DNA from: Acidobacteriota bacterium | GTDB taxonomy: Bacteria > Acidobacteriota > Terriglobia > Bryobacterales > Bryobacteraceae | DNA length: 64,000 nucleotides | Assembly (NCBI GenBank): GCA_016185425.1 | Contig: JACPNQ010000016.1 | Span: 1 to 64,000 of the forward strand | Reading direction: 5' to 3' | Part shown: positions 8,874 through 18,160 of the stretch, piece after piece | How the letters are laid out: each line of letters starts with the position of its first letter | Position numbering within the stretch: position 1 is the first letter of the stretch | Position numbers and translations under genes: made by a program | Notes under the pieces: generated by a model | What the model was told of the DNA's origin: nothing | The model's database searches: none | Seen by the model: only the letters and a program-made list of their open reading frames with translations

Positions 8874-10994
8874 ATGCGCTGTATGGCAAGAAGATGGGTT
8901 GAGGTTCGCCGGGCGCTGGCGTTTGCAATTCTTTGCAGTTCGATGGTGGCGCTGGGGGAAGTGCACATAAAGAGCCGGGACAGCGGCGTCCGGCTGTTGA
9001 ATCGAACGAGCCGCGGGAAGAGCCGGCAGGCGCCGCGGTCGCATCTGATCCTGGATTTTGCGGAGACGCCGACGGCGGAAACGGCACGAAAACTAACGGC
9101 GCGCGGGATGAGAGTGGTGGCGTATCTGCCGGTGACGGGTGTGATAGTGGGAGTGGAGGGTGAGCCGGATCTGCGCGGGTTGAACGTGAACGGGTTCGAC
9201 GCCATGCAGCCCGAGGACAAGTTGAGCCCGGAGCTGGCAAGGGCGAGTGGGCGCTCGGCGCGGCACTACTTTGTAGTGGAGTTCCACGCCGATGTGCCAT
9301 GGGAGGAGCGTCGAGCGCTCGTGACGGAGACGGGGTTGGCAATTCGGGATCATCAGGACCTAGTGGCGGAACATATGCTGGTGCGGGGTACCTTGGAGCA
9401 GGCGCATGCGCTGGCAGAGTGGGATGAGGTGGCCTATGTGTTTCCGGCGAGTGGAGAATTGGCGACCGGGCTGCCGCTGATTGGATGCGTGGGCGCGGCG
9501 GCCGAGGCAGGCCAGGTGGGGCAGTTGACGCAGCGCATTGGGGAGGGTTGGGACGGACCGGGACTAGGCGCGGCGAGCTTGACCTATTCGCTTCAGGCGT
9601 TGACGGGGAAGATACCGGCCGAGCAGGCACAGCAGGAGATCCAGCGGGCGATGGCGATGTGGTCGCAAGTAGTGAAGGTGAATTTTGCGCGAACGGCGTC
9701 AACGGGCGCGAGCAGGAATATTAACATTCTGTTCGGTGCCCGGGACCACGGCGATAACTACGCCTTTGATGGTCCGGGCAGAGTACTGGCGCATACGTTC
9801 TACCCCGCGCCGCCCAATCCGGAGCCGATTGCGGGGGATCTGCATTTTGATGACGAGGAGAATTGGAATGTGGGCGCGGATGTGGACTTGTTCAGCGTGG
9901 CGCTGCATGAACTGGGCCATGCGTTGGGATTAGGACACTCCGATGTTCCCAATGCGGTGATGTATCCGTATTATCGCCGCGCGACGGCGTTAACGCCGGA
10001 GGATATTGGGGCGATCCGGCTGTTATATGGAGCTATGCCGGATGAGTCCGTGCCTGCGCCGCTCGCCTTGTCGATAACTACGCCTTCGTCCGGATCGACC
10101 ACCTCGGCGGCCACCACTTCAATAACCGGAACAGTGACGGGTGCGAATGGAACGCCGCAAGTGACGTGGTCGAACCCGCGCGGCGGGAGTGGAAGCGCGA
10201 CTGTGACAGAGAACGGCTCGGGCAACTATCTGTGGCAGGTCTCCTCGGTGACGCTGTCCCTGGGCGACAATCAAATTGCGCTGAATGTTGCCGATGGCGC
10301 CAATCGTACAGCCAATGCTGTCGTCGCGGTGCGGCGGATCACCGAAGCGGCGGCGCCGCCTGCCCCGACGCCGATACCTGTGCCGCCACCTCCGCCCGCG
10401 GCCCGCTTGACGCTTGCGGTAACGGCGCCGGCGGAGAATTCCGCTGTGACGAAGAACCCGATCATGGCCTACGGCACTCTCTCTGGCGGAGTGGGCCAGC
10501 TCTCAGTGCGCTGGTCGAGTGACCGAGGCTTCAGCGGGACCGCGACGGTTACCGCGACGAATGACGGCAAGTACCGTTGGGAGGTGAATCCGCTGGCTGT
10601 ACAAGCCGGGACGAACACATTCACGATTACAGCCGCAGACGCCGCTGGAGCGACGAGTTTGCGGTCCTTCGCGGTGGAATATACAGTGCCTTCCGCCGGC
10701 AATAATCCAACCGGCGATAACCGTCCGCCGCAGATCACGCTGCTTGCTCCTACATCGCCATTTCTCATGACGCCTGCCTACGCGATTGCTGTTCGGGGCA
10801 GTGCCACCGACGCTTCCGGGATTGCCGAGGTCCGATGGGAGTGTAGTTGCGGATCACGCGGCGTCGCGCAGGGCACGACGCAGTGGCTGATTCCGTCCAT
10901 CAGCCTGCAGCGTGGATATCACACCATTAAGGTGACCGCCAAGGATACCGCCGGCTTAGAAGGCTCCGCGAGGTTTGCGGTGTTCCGCTACTAA
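8874..10994 (+). CDS. matrixin-like secreted metalloprotease with Ig-like repeats
   Basis: 706-residue exported protein with a signal peptide in the first 28 residues. The zinc site HELGHALGLGHSD begins near residue 345, matching the metzincin HExxHxxGxxH pattern, followed by the MYPYY Met-turn region of matrixins. Upstream is a long propeptide-like domain without recognisable motifs. Downstream (about residues 390-706) are three Ig-like/Big-type beta domains (SITTPSSGSTTSAATTSITG, LTLAVTAPAENSAV, ITLLAPTSPF) joined by a Pro-rich linker. Likely a cell-surface or secreted protease. It is divergent from the NHL-repeat gene, with 63 bp between them. A second ATG three codons in is an alternative start. 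Confidence 0.88.
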   Translation: MRCMARRWVEVRRALAFAILCSSMVALGEVHIKSRDSGVRLLNRTSRGKSRQAPRSHLILDFAETPTAETARKLTARGMRVVAYLPVTGVIVGVEGEPDLRGLNVNGFDAMQPEDKLSPELARASGRSARHYFVVEFHADVPWEERRALVTETGLAIRDHQDLVAEHMLVRGTLEQAHALAEWDEVAYVFPASGELATGLPLIGCVGAAAEAGQVGQLTQRIGEGWDGPGLGAASLTYSLQALTGKIPAEQAQQEIQRAMAMWSQVVKVNFARTASTGASRNINILFGARDHGDNYAFDGPGRVLAHTFYPAPPNPEPIAGDLHFDDEENWNVGADVDLFSVALHELGHALGLGHSDVPNAVMYPYYRRATALTPEDIGAIRLLYGAMPDESVPAPLALSITTPSSGSTTSAATTSITGTVTGANGTPQVTWSNPRGGSGSATVTENGSGNYLWQVSSVTLSLGDNQIALNVADGANRTANAVVAVRRITEAAAPPAPTPIPVPPPPPAARLTLAVTAPAENSAVTKNPIMAYGTLSGGVGQLSVRWSSDRGFSGTATVTATNDGKYRWEVNPLAVQAGTNTFTITAADAAGATSLRSFAVEYTVPSAGNNPTGDNRPPQITLLAPTSPFLMTPAYAIAVRGSATDASGIAEVRWECSCGSRGVAQGTTQWLIPSISLQRGYHTIKVTAKDTAGLEGSARFAVFRY

Positions 10995-11096
10995 GAGTAT
11001 TCGGTTGTCGAGAACATGTTCGATGGTTCGCTCTTTCTTCGTAAACCACCGACATATTCCCTCTTCGACCAGAGGACGAATCTCTTGAATACTCCG

Positions 11097-12896
11097 TTAA
11101 AAAATAAAGGCTAGCCCGCCCCGCACTGTGCGAGGCGAGGGAAGCAGCACAACCCGCCGTTCGTTCGTTCCTTGCAGCGGCAAATAGCCCTGATGCAACA
11201 CATTACGAAGTTCGGCGACGGCTTCCACACGGCCCGCCCAAATCCCGAAGCTGGGAATGGGTTGGCGGACCTGGACATTCAGGCCGAGATCGGGGGATTG
11301 ACGCATCGTCATATACCGGTGCGCGGGAAGCGCGGCGCGGTAATCGGTCATCATATAGGTCGCCGAGAAGCGAGTGCCGGAACCGGGCACGGCACCCGCA
11401 ACGCGGAAGTTGCTCCAACTGCGCTGAGTGTGGCGGAGCGCCCCACGCAGGCTGTCGGGATTTCCGGACTCGATTATTTCCCCCCGGGGCTGCAGCGTGC
11501 CACCAGTCCCGAAGGCCGCCTGCGCAGACCAGTGCTCGCCGAAGCGGCGATCCACGGAGGCCATGGCGCCGCGGCGATGATAGCTGCCGATGTTAAAGAC
11601 ACTGGAGCGGCTGAAAAGGTCGGGGAGCATTTCGCTCGTGGCGTAGTCGGTCGTGTCGCCCATGGCCATGAGGGCGGCATTGGCGACGTCTTCATAATAG
11701 GCGGCGACGGAGATCCTGGTATTCGTGTCCAACTCGTGCGAGATGGAAGCTTCGGCCTGGTTCATACGCTGGACATGGGTTCGTCCGTCGCGCATGGAAA
11801 CGCGGGGGAAGGAGCTGAGCGTGGAGAGATCCTGTTGTAGATCGCCCGAAGCCTGGCGGTTAGCTACATACATCTCTTCGGGCGCAGCGCCGCTCGACCA
11901 GGCAACGCGGACGGCATCTTTTTTGGTGACCTCGATGTCGAGGCGGGCAAAGGGGCTGAGGAGATTGAGCCGATCAAAGAAGGTGACGGATTCCAATTGG
12001 GCGCCGTAGGTGAACTCGATCTGGCCGCCGAGCTTGAAGTGATCGAGGACAAGCCCGGTCATCGCGCCGAGCGCCGGTGAATTAGCGCTGTTCAGCGCGG
12101 CACCGGCGCGCGTGGGAAGGAAGGTCTGGCGGACGGTGAGCTGCACTTCGGGAGAATTGGAAACAGGAAGTCCGTTCGAGATCGAATCGCGGCTGTAGCG
12201 GGTTCGGAAGCTGGCGGCGGGCATGCCCGCGCGCGACACGTAGCCGACGTTTCCGGAAACCTGCACGTTGTTCACGCCGTACAGCGAAGTGGCGACCGCG
12301 AAGGCGGTGCCCAGATCCGGCTGATTGCCTTGAATGGCGCTGCCGCTATCGCCGGCGGAGACGCGAACCAGTGCGCGCGTGTTGCTGAAAATGTTTTCCG
12401 GCCGCGACGTGGAGGGCAGGTAACGAAGGACCGGGCGAGTGGACATCGAACTGCGCAGCACCCACCGCCACTCATCGGATAGTAATCGCGGGGCGTTCGG
12501 GGTAGCGTATACGAACTCGACGGAGCTCAGCACACTGGCCAAGTTGATATTCAGGAAGCTGCGCATTCCCGGTTGCACCAGGATGCCTTCGCGGATGGCC
12601 GGAACGAAGCTGCTCAGCGAGACACGGATGATGTAGGAGTCGGGAACGAGGTTGTCAAAGCCGAACTGGCCGCGCTCATTGGTGACGGCCCTTTGCACCA
12701 GCTTTTCCATCCGGTTGAACAACAACACCGTGGCGCCCATTTGCGCAATTCCGCCAGGGTCCGCCACGACCCCAATAATCGCACCGGCCGACTTTGGGAA
12801 GTCGGCCGCGGAGACGGGACTGCTACTAGCCGATCCCGTAAGAATCAGCCCGGCGAAGAGAACTGCGAATTGGCGCCGGTACGAAGTCATAGGCAT
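11097..12896 (-). CDS. outer-membrane beta-barrel protein with carboxypeptidase-regulatory-like domain
   Basis: 599 residues. A signal peptide (to about residue 30) is followed by a carboxypeptidase-regulatory/CNA-B-like fold (GAIIGVVADPGGIAQMGATV through GQFGFDNLVPDSYIIRV), then a long region rich in alternating aromatic and polar residues typical of TonB-dependent-receptor barrels in Acidobacteria. It is shorter than the usual 1000-residue oar-like receptors, and I see no clear plug domain. The sequence ends VRGGLAFIF, a terminal Phe that fits the BAM insertion signal. Downstream of a convergent-facing 102-bp gap; the GWxTD gene lies 37 bp upstream on the same strand. Confidence 0.75.
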   Translation of the reverse strand: MPMTSYRRQFAVLFAGLILTGSASSSPVSAADFPKSAGAIIGVVADPGGIAQMGATVLLFNRMEKLVQRAVTNERGQFGFDNLVPDSYIIRVSLSSFVPAIREGILVQPGMRSFLNINLASVLSSVEFVYATPNAPRLLSDEWRWVLRSSMSTRPVLRYLPSTSRPENIFSNTRALVRVSAGDSGSAIQGNQPDLGTAFAVATSLYGVNNVQVSGNVGYVSRAGMPAASFRTRYSRDSISNGLPVSNSPEVQLTVRQTFLPTRAGAALNSANSPALGAMTGLVLDHFKLGGQIEFTYGAQLESVTFFDRLNLLSPFARLDIEVTKKDAVRVAWSSGAAPEEMYVANRQASGDLQQDLSTLSSFPRVSMRDGRTHVQRMNQAEASISHELDTNTRISVAAYYEDVANAALMAMGDTTDYATSEMLPDLFSRSSVFNIGSYHRRGAMASVDRRFGEHWSAQAAFGTGGTLQPRGEIIESGNPDSLRGALRHTQRSWSNFRVAGAVPGSGTRFSATYMMTDYRAALPAHRYMTMRQSPDLGLNVQVRQPIPSFGIWAGRVEAVAELRNVLHQGYLPLQGTNERRVVLLPSPRTVRGGLAFIF

Positions 12897-12933
12897 CCAA
12901 CCTTCCGGACAGGACGCGAGTCCCTGCTTTTTA

Positions 12934-14601
12934 CTACGTAACAGTGAACTTCGCGGTTGGGGTTACGGTCTGGTTCCGGATTTTGTCCGTCACTTTCATT
13001 TTCAGTTCGTACTGCCCGGGCGCGAGCGACTTGAGGGGAAGCAACTTCTCAATCGTCACTTCGGTGGGGCTACCTTCTTTGATCTCTTCCGTGAACTCAA
13101 AGATCTTATCCGTGGAACCGACTTTGTTCACCTCATAGACCACCTGGCCCATAGGCTTGTGCGTTTTCTCGTCGGCTTCAAAATTATACAACTTCACGTA
13201 GATGCCCATTTTTTCGTCCCGCGAGAAGGACTCGGTGACGCGCGGACGAACCTTGGTGCTGCCGATGACGAACTGCCCTGCGCCGATCGAGCGCGTGGGC
13301 ACCTTTTCGATCAGGTCGGCGAGCACGACCGTCGAATGCGTGAATACATCGTCCTCCATCCGCGGGACGTTCAGCGCCATTTCGTAGTTGTTCATATTGC
13401 CGCCAAAGACGTCCTTGACGACGACATTCAACCGGTAGGTGCCGGGCGGCAGCGGGATCGCCTTCTGATAAATTGACGCACCTTTCGACGCGGCTTCGAG
13501 CATTTCCGAGGGAACTTCCGTCGTCACCACGTCCTCAAACACGTTCACCACGCGCCGGGACATCGAAGTGATACGGGAGTAGATGTTGACCGCGGCCTTG
13601 GCGACTCCGTCTTTGTTCTGGAATTGGAGATCTTTTTTCTCCATCTGAATGGTGACGTTGGTTTGGATCGAGGAGGCAGTCATACGCATGAAGTCGGCGC
13701 GGACCCGGATGGGAAGCAGGTTGAACTTGACGGTGGAATTAACCGCCGCTTCCAGGTCCTTGAACTTCACTGCGGGCGGCTTCTGCAACCGGGCGAACTG
13801 TTGCAACCGCTCGAACTGGTTCATCTTCATCGGGAGCGGCTGCGTGCCGGTGCCGAGGCGCGTGCCGTCAGTGCGGCTGAAGCGGTCCGCCTTTGACGCG
13901 AGGCCCATCTGTTCCATCAGGGTGAGGCCGGCGTTGGGGACCATCATCAACGCGTCCTTTTCCGAGGGGTCCATCGTCATGCGGTATTCGCCGGTCATTG
14001 TGGGGTCGACGAATTCGATGATGATGTCGGAGCCGATTCCTTCGATCCAGCGATAGCGCCACTTTTCGAACGGATAAGTGGAGGTGGTGCCGCCGCCTTC
14101 TTCGAAGGGACGTTCGTAGGTGCCGCCGGAGGGGTGGGATTCGTTTTCATCGGGCGGGCCGAAGGTGATGTAGATGCGGCCGCGATCAGTCTTCCAACCG
14201 GGGATACCCGAGGCATAACGCTCATTCGCGTAGGCGATGCGGCGGTAGTGCTCTTCTTTAAACTCGTTTTCCTGCGTGTCGGGTGTCGGGTCGCGGCGCA
14301 GCCAGAACTGTTCGATGAACTGTTCCCGCTCTTCGTCGGTCGACATCCGCTTGAATGCGGTTCGTTCCTCATCGGTGATGATGTAGAGCACGTCCTCATT
14401 CAGCCATTTGCGATAGGGTCCTTCCAGCTCCTTGCGGAGCTTCTCTTCGCGGCGTTTGCGTTCCTTTTCCGTCAGGGGTTTGGCGACGGTTTCGCGCGGC
14501 CCTTCGTCCTTACCCTTCTTCTCGGCCGCTTCGGCCGGTAGCGCGAGCAACGAAGATCCGAGAATCACGCCCGGAAGTAACAGATAACGGCGTAGTTTCA
14601 T
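12934..14601 (-). CDS. GWxTD-domain exported protein
   Basis: 555-residue protein with a signal peptide (MKLRRYLLLPGVILGSSLLALPAEA) and a highly charged Lys/Glu-rich stretch at residues 27-62. The family hallmark is GWKTDRGRIYITFGPPDE (about residues 137-154), the GWxTD motif that names this domain in Acidobacteria and Bacteroidetes. The C-terminal half is beta-rich and ends in a transport- or binding-like Ig fold. Function is not established for the family. It precedes the TonB-receptor-like gene with a 37-bp spacer, consistent with cotranscription. Confidence 0.88.
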   Translation of the reverse strand: MKLRRYLLLPGVILGSSLLALPAEAAEKKGKDEGPRETVAKPLTEKERKRREEKLRKELEGPYRKWLNEDVLYIITDEERTAFKRMSTDEEREQFIEQFWLRRDPTPDTQENEFKEEHYRRIAYANERYASGIPGWKTDRGRIYITFGPPDENESHPSGGTYERPFEEGGGTTSTYPFEKWRYRWIEGIGSDIIIEFVDPTMTGEYRMTMDPSEKDALMMVPNAGLTLMEQMGLASKADRFSRTDGTRLGTGTQPLPMKMNQFERLQQFARLQKPPAVKFKDLEAAVNSTVKFNLLPIRVRADFMRMTASSIQTNVTIQMEKKDLQFQNKDGVAKAAVNIYSRITSMSRRVVNVFEDVVTTEVPSEMLEAASKGASIYQKAIPLPPGTYRLNVVVKDVFGGNMNNYEMALNVPRMEDDVFTHSTVVLADLIEKVPTRSIGAGQFVIGSTKVRPRVTESFSRDEKMGIYVKLYNFEADEKTHKPMGQVVYEVNKVGSTDKIFEFTEEIKEGSPTEVTIEKLLPLKSLAPGQYELKMKVTDKIRNQTVTPTAKFTVT

Positions 14602-14748
14602 AGAAGCGTCCCTACCGCGTGGCTGGAGCTTCCCACGCTACCTAAGATTCTACCACCGTCCGCGGCCCCGTCAAGCCACCGGAGAGTAAACATATCTCCC
14701 CTGAAATGTGTAAGTTGTGTGATTTGGCGGCACGCCTGCGCGCGCCAG

Positions 14749-15252
14749 TCACAGTTCCCGGTTCCGCTTGCGAGGCTGGGCGGAGTAGTAGGTGCTGGCG
14801 TAGTAGAGCAGGGGGTCGCCGTCTTCCCATTCGGCATGGAGCACTTCGCCGAGGATGATGGTGTGGTCGCCGGCCGGAATCGTCTGCCGGGTGGCGCACT
14901 CAAACCGGGCTAATGCACCATCGAGCAGCGGCACGCCGGTTTCACCCGTATGCCAGTCGATGCCGACGAACCGGTCGAGGCCCCGCTCGGCGAACCGGAC
15001 CGAAAGCGGTTCCTGCAATTCGGCCAGAACATTGACGCCAAAGTAAGTGGATTGCTCGAAGTGACGGAGGACGTTAGCACGATGGTCGACGCAAATGAGG
15101 ATCATCGGCGGTTCCATGGAAACGCTGGTAAACGAGTTCGCTGTAAACCCGTGGGGAGTACCGTCCGGCGCGAGCGCGGTGGACACGGTGATGCCGGTGG
15201 CAAACCGCGCGCAGGCACGACGAAATTGGGCAGGGTCGAAGGGCTCAGGCAT
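14749..15252 (-). CDS. flavin reductase family protein
   Basis: 167-residue FMN-binding split-barrel protein. The block GFTANSFTSVSMEPPMILICVDHRA (residues about 33-57) is the diagnostic FMN-binding segment of the NAD(P)H:flavin reductase-like family, and HTIILGEVLHAEW near residue 130 is the second conserved block. These proteins supply reduced flavin to two-component monooxygenases; no such partner is nearby, so the substrate system is unknown. Divergent from the HU/IHF gene (67 bp apart). The 147 bp downstream (14602-14748) hold no recognisable gene. Confidence 0.9.
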   Translation of the reverse strand: MPEPFDPAQFRRACARFATGITVSTALAPDGTPHGFTANSFTSVSMEPPMILICVDHRANVLRHFEQSTYFGVNVLAELQEPLSVRFAERGLDRFVGIDWHTGETGVPLLDGALARFECATRQTIPAGDHTIILGEVLHAEWEDGDPLLYYASTYYSAQPRKRNREL

Positions 15253-15319
15253 GGGCTGCTTGACAGAACCGTAAGCCTAATCTTATCATTGGTTTTCAGC
15301 TTTCGCGCAGGAGGCGGGG

Positions 15320-15589
15320 ATGATCAAACTCGACATCATCAATGAAGTCGTCAATCGCACCGGCATTACCAAGACCAAGGCGGAGATGGCGGTAGAGACC
15401 GTCTTCGAAAGTATGAAACAGGCGCTGGCGAAGGGCGACCGGATTGAACTCCGCGGATTTGGCATTTTCAATGTCCGTCCGCGCAAGACCGGTATCGGCC
15501 GCAACCCCCGCACGGGCGCCGAAGTGGCGATTCCGCCGGGCAAGGCTGTCCGATTCAAGCCCGGGAAAGAATTGCAGCAACTGCACTAA
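15320..15589 (+). CDS. HU/IHF-family DNA-bending protein
   Basis: 89-residue histone-like protein that bends DNA in the nucleoid. The sequence IELRGFGIFNVRPRKTGIGRNPRTG carries the family signature, with the conserved Pro in NPRTG at the tip of the DNA-binding arm. Length and layout fit both HU and IHF subunits; the N-terminus (MIKLDIINEVVNRTGITKTKAEMAVE) resembles IhfA/IhfB slightly more. An AGGAGGCGGGG ribosome binding site lies directly in front of the ATG. The stop overlaps the ATG of the site-2 protease gene by one base, so the two are probably cotranscribed. Confidence 0.93.
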   Translation: MIKLDIINEVVNRTGITKTKAEMAVETVFESMKQALAKGDRIELRGFGIFNVRPRKTGIGRNPRTGAEVAIPPGKAVRFKPGKELQQLH

Positions 15590-16521
15590 TGAGCGCGGCC
15601 ATGGACGCTTCGTCATTGCGTCCGCGTTCCCGGCAGCGCTGGTGGCTGCATGGCCTGCTGCTTTTGTTGACGGCGGTGACGACGACAGTCGTCGGCGCAC
15701 GCCTGGCCGCTAATTTCGCGGCGAACCGGCCGGCTTTCGTGATCGACGAAGACTTCGATTTCTTTCTGACCATCTGGCGTACACCCGAACTCTTGCTGGC
15801 TGGTCTGCCATTCTCGTTGACGCTGCTAGTTATCCTGATGGCGCACGAGCTTGGGCATTTCTGGGCATGTAAGTTTCACCGCATTGACGCGTCGCTGCCG
15901 TACTTCCTTCCCGCGCCCACGCTAATCGGCACCTTCGGCGCGTTCATCCGGATTCGAACGCCCATCTTTTCGCGGCGGGAGTTGTTCGATGTCGGCGTCG
16001 CCGGTCCCATTGCGGGATTTGCGTTCTTAATTCCGGCGCTGGGAGTAGGACTCGCATACTCGAAAATTGTGCCCGGTATCGCCGAGCAGGGTGATCTGGT
16101 CTTCGGGTCGCCGCTGTTGTTGTGGCTTGCGGCGAAGCTTGTGTTCCCGGGAGTTTCGGCGACGGATCTTTATTTGCATCCGGTGGCGCGGGCGGCGTGG
16201 GTGGGCCTGCTGGCAACGGCGTTGAACCTGCTGCCGATCGGCCAATTGGACGGCGGGCATATGCTTTACGCTTTTTTCGGGCGGCGGCACCGGCGGCTCT
16301 CGCAGATCTTCGCGGCCGTGCTGGCCGTGGTCGGAGTCCTATTCGGCTGGCTGGGCTGGATACTGTGGGCGGCCTTTTTTCTGTGGACGGGACTGCGTCA
16401 CCCGCCGATTGTGGATGAGAGTCCGGTAGGCGGCGGTCGAACGCGGCTGGCCGCGTTGGCGATTGTGATTCTTGCGTTGTCGTTTACGCCGGTGCCGGTG
16501 CGGGGTTCGGTGTACTTGTGA
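15589..16521 (+). CDS. site-2 protease family membrane metalloprotease
   Basis: 310-residue polytopic membrane protein. The zinc motif is MAHELGHFWACKFH (HExxH near residue 85) and the second metal-ligand motif is NLLPIGQLDGGHMLYA (NxxPxxxLDGG), both required for S2P-type intramembrane proteolysis. The topology (about seven helices) and length match cyanobacterial/plant EGY-like S2P proteins. Such enzymes cleave membrane-bound anti-sigma factors or transcription factors; no candidate substrate is adjacent. It overlaps HU upstream by one base and the glycosyltransferase downstream by four. Confidence 0.9.
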   Translation: MSAAMDASSLRPRSRQRWWLHGLLLLLTAVTTTVVGARLAANFAANRPAFVIDEDFDFFLTIWRTPELLLAGLPFSLTLLVILMAHELGHFWACKFHRIDASLPYFLPAPTLIGTFGAFIRIRTPIFSRRELFDVGVAGPIAGFAFLIPALGVGLAYSKIVPGIAEQGDLVFGSPLLLWLAAKLVFPGVSATDLYLHPVARAAWVGLLATALNLLPIGQLDGGHMLYAFFGRRHRRLSQIFAAVLAVVGVLFGWLGWILWAAFFLWTGLRHPPIVDESPVGGGRTRLAALAIVILALSFTPVPVRGSVYL

Positions 16522-17267
16522 AGATCTCGGCCACCATCATTACTTTCAATGAAGAGCGCAATATCGCCCGCGCGATTGAGAGTCTGCGATGTGCCGACGA
16601 AATCGTAGTCGTGGATAGCGGGTCCAACGACCGCACTGTAGAGATCGCCGAAAAACTGGGCGCGCGCGTACTGGACCGTAACTGGATCGGCTACGCCGAT
16701 CAGAAGAACTGGGCGGCCGATCAGGCGAAGCACGATTGGATACTCTCGCTCGACGCCGACGAAGCGGTAAGCGAAATGCTGGAAGCGGAGATCTGGCAGC
16801 TTAAGAAAAACGAACCTTCCGCGGATGCGTATACGATGCCGAGGCTGGCACAGTATCTGGGCCGCTGGATTCTGCATTCGGGATGGTACCCCGATCGGAA
16901 AGTGCGGCTGTATGACCGGCGCGAGGCGCACTGGGAAGGGAAATTCGTCCACGAAGGTCTGGTGGTGAAGGGCAAGGTTGACGCTTTCGAAGGACCGCTG
17001 CTTCACTTCACCTGCCAATCGCTCTCCGAACATCTCCGTACCATGGACCGCTATACGACGCTGGCCGCGGAGCAACTGGTGGAGCAACGGGCGAGGATTA
17101 CGCTGACGCAGCTATTCGTTAAGCCAATATGGGAGTTCAACCGAACGTACTTCCTGAAGCGTGGTTTCCAGGATGGGGCCGAGGGCCTGGCTATCGCTTG
17201 GATGGGCGCATTATATGTGTTTCTGAAATATGCGAAGGCGCGTTACATGCTTCCGGGCCGCCAGTGA
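16518..17267 (+). CDS. glycosyltransferase family 2 (KdtX/WaaE-like)
   Basis: 249-residue cytoplasmic GT-A glycosyltransferase. N-terminal KISATIITFNEERNIARAIES, the DSGSNDRT nucleotide-binding segment and the metal-binding LDADE motif (near residue 90) are all present. Overall resemblance is to lipopolysaccharide-core beta-1,4-glucosyltransferases of the WaaE/KdtX group. It starts with GTG overlapping the protease stop by 4 bp. The C-terminal part contains one hydrophobic stretch (GLAIAWMGALYVFL) that may anchor it to the membrane. Confidence 0.9.
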   Translation: MKISATIITFNEERNIARAIESLRCADEIVVVDSGSNDRTVEIAEKLGARVLDRNWIGYADQKNWAADQAKHDWILSLDADEAVSEMLEAEIWQLKKNEPSADAYTMPRLAQYLGRWILHSGWYPDRKVRLYDRREAHWEGKFVHEGLVVKGKVDAFEGPLLHFTCQSLSEHLRTMDRYTTLAAEQLVEQRARITLTQLFVKPIWEFNRTYFLKRGFQDGAEGLAIAWMGALYVFLKYAKARYMLPGRQ

Positions 17268-17284
17268 TAGCATAGGCAAAGTCT

Positions 17285-18133
17285 ATGCAGACCCGTCGTA
17301 TTTTTCTCTCCGCCGCAACAGGAGCGGCGCTCTCGGCTACTGTCAAGCCGGACAAGAATTTCAAAGGCGTCATTATCGGCGCGCAGACGTACAGCCTCCG
17401 GGATCGGGACGTCAATCAGTGCCTGGCGGCGCTGAATGAATTGAAGATCAACTCAGTGGAGATGTTCAGCGGCCACGCGGAAGTATTCCCCCGCGGTACG
17501 CCCCGTGAGGAGGTCCGCAAGTGGCGCGAGACGGTGCCGTTGACCCACTTCACCGGCATCCGCAAGAAGTATAACGACGCAGGCGTGACGATCTACGCCT
17601 ATAACTACAGCTTCCGCGACGACTACAGCGACAAAGAGATTGCGCGCGGATTCGAATTCGCCAATGCCCTGGGCGCGAAAGTCATTACCGCGTCGTCGAA
17701 TGTTTCGACGGCGAGGAAGGTGGATCCATTTGCCAGGAAAGCGAAGATCCGCGTCGGCATGCATAACCACTCGAAAATCGTCGCCAACGAATTCGCGCGT
17801 CCTGAGGATTTTCTGGCGGCGATGAAGGGTATGAGCAAGTACATTTGCATCAACCTCGACATCGGCCATTTCACCGCCGCGAATTTCAATCCCACCCAGT
17901 TCCTCGCGGAATGGTATCCGCGCATCGTCACGTTGCATATCAAGGACCGGAAGAAGAATCAGGGTGACAATGTGCCGTTCGGCCAGGGCGACACACCGAT
18001 TAAGGACGTGCTGACCTGGTTGAAGACGAACCGCATCGCGATTCCGGCGAACATCGAGTACGAGTATAAGGGCGCCGACACTGTCGCCGAAATCCGCAAG
18101 TGTGTGGAGTACTGCCGGAATATTGTCGCCTGA
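17285..18133 (+). CDS. sugar phosphate isomerase/epimerase-like TIM-barrel protein
   Basis: 282 residues of the xylose-isomerase-like (AP endonuclease 2) TIM-barrel family. The leader MQTRRIFLSAATGAALSATV is twin-arginine-like, so export is predicted. Metal-site style segments are visible: NSVEMFSGH, GMHNHSK, CINLDIGHF, TLHIKDRK and ANIEYE. Exported members are frequent in Acidobacteria and Planctomycetes and act on sugars or inositol-like compounds; the substrate here is unknown. It begins a long same-strand run of mostly exported proteins, separated from the next gene by 27 bp that include a perfect 7-bp hairpin. Confidence 0.85.
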   Translation: MQTRRIFLSAATGAALSATVKPDKNFKGVIIGAQTYSLRDRDVNQCLAALNELKINSVEMFSGHAEVFPRGTPREEVRKWRETVPLTHFTGIRKKYNDAGVTIYAYNYSFRDDYSDKEIARGFEFANALGAKVITASSNVSTARKVDPFARKAKIRVGMHNHSKIVANEFARPEDFLAAMKGMSKYICINLDIGHFTAANFNPTQFLAEWYPRIVTLHIKDRKKNQGDNVPFGQGDTPIKDVLTWLKTNRIAIPANIEYEYKGADTVAEIRKCVEYCRNIVA

Positions 18134-18138
18134 TTCTC

Positions 18139-18157
18139 GGCTACTATCGAAGTAGCC
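18139..18157. repeat. 7-bp inverted repeat between genes
   Basis: GGCTACT and AGTAGCC form a perfect 7-bp stem with a 5-base loop (ATCGA), ending three bases before the GTG start of the metallophosphoesterase. No T-run follows, so it is not a standard terminator. A TACTAT hexamer lies inside it and could be a -10 element, in which case the repeat could be an operator. Confidence 0.5.
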
Positions 18158-18160
18158 CCG

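Noticed and set aside
11012-11021. GAACATGTTC palindrome as a LexA/DinR-type operator
   Set aside because: The half-site spacing is two bases rather than the four of the Gram-positive SOS box, and it lies after gene ends rather than before a start.
14598-14903. Open frames overlapping the 3' end of the flavin reductase gene
   Set aside because: Composition is low-complexity and the conserved flavin reductase frame explains the region.
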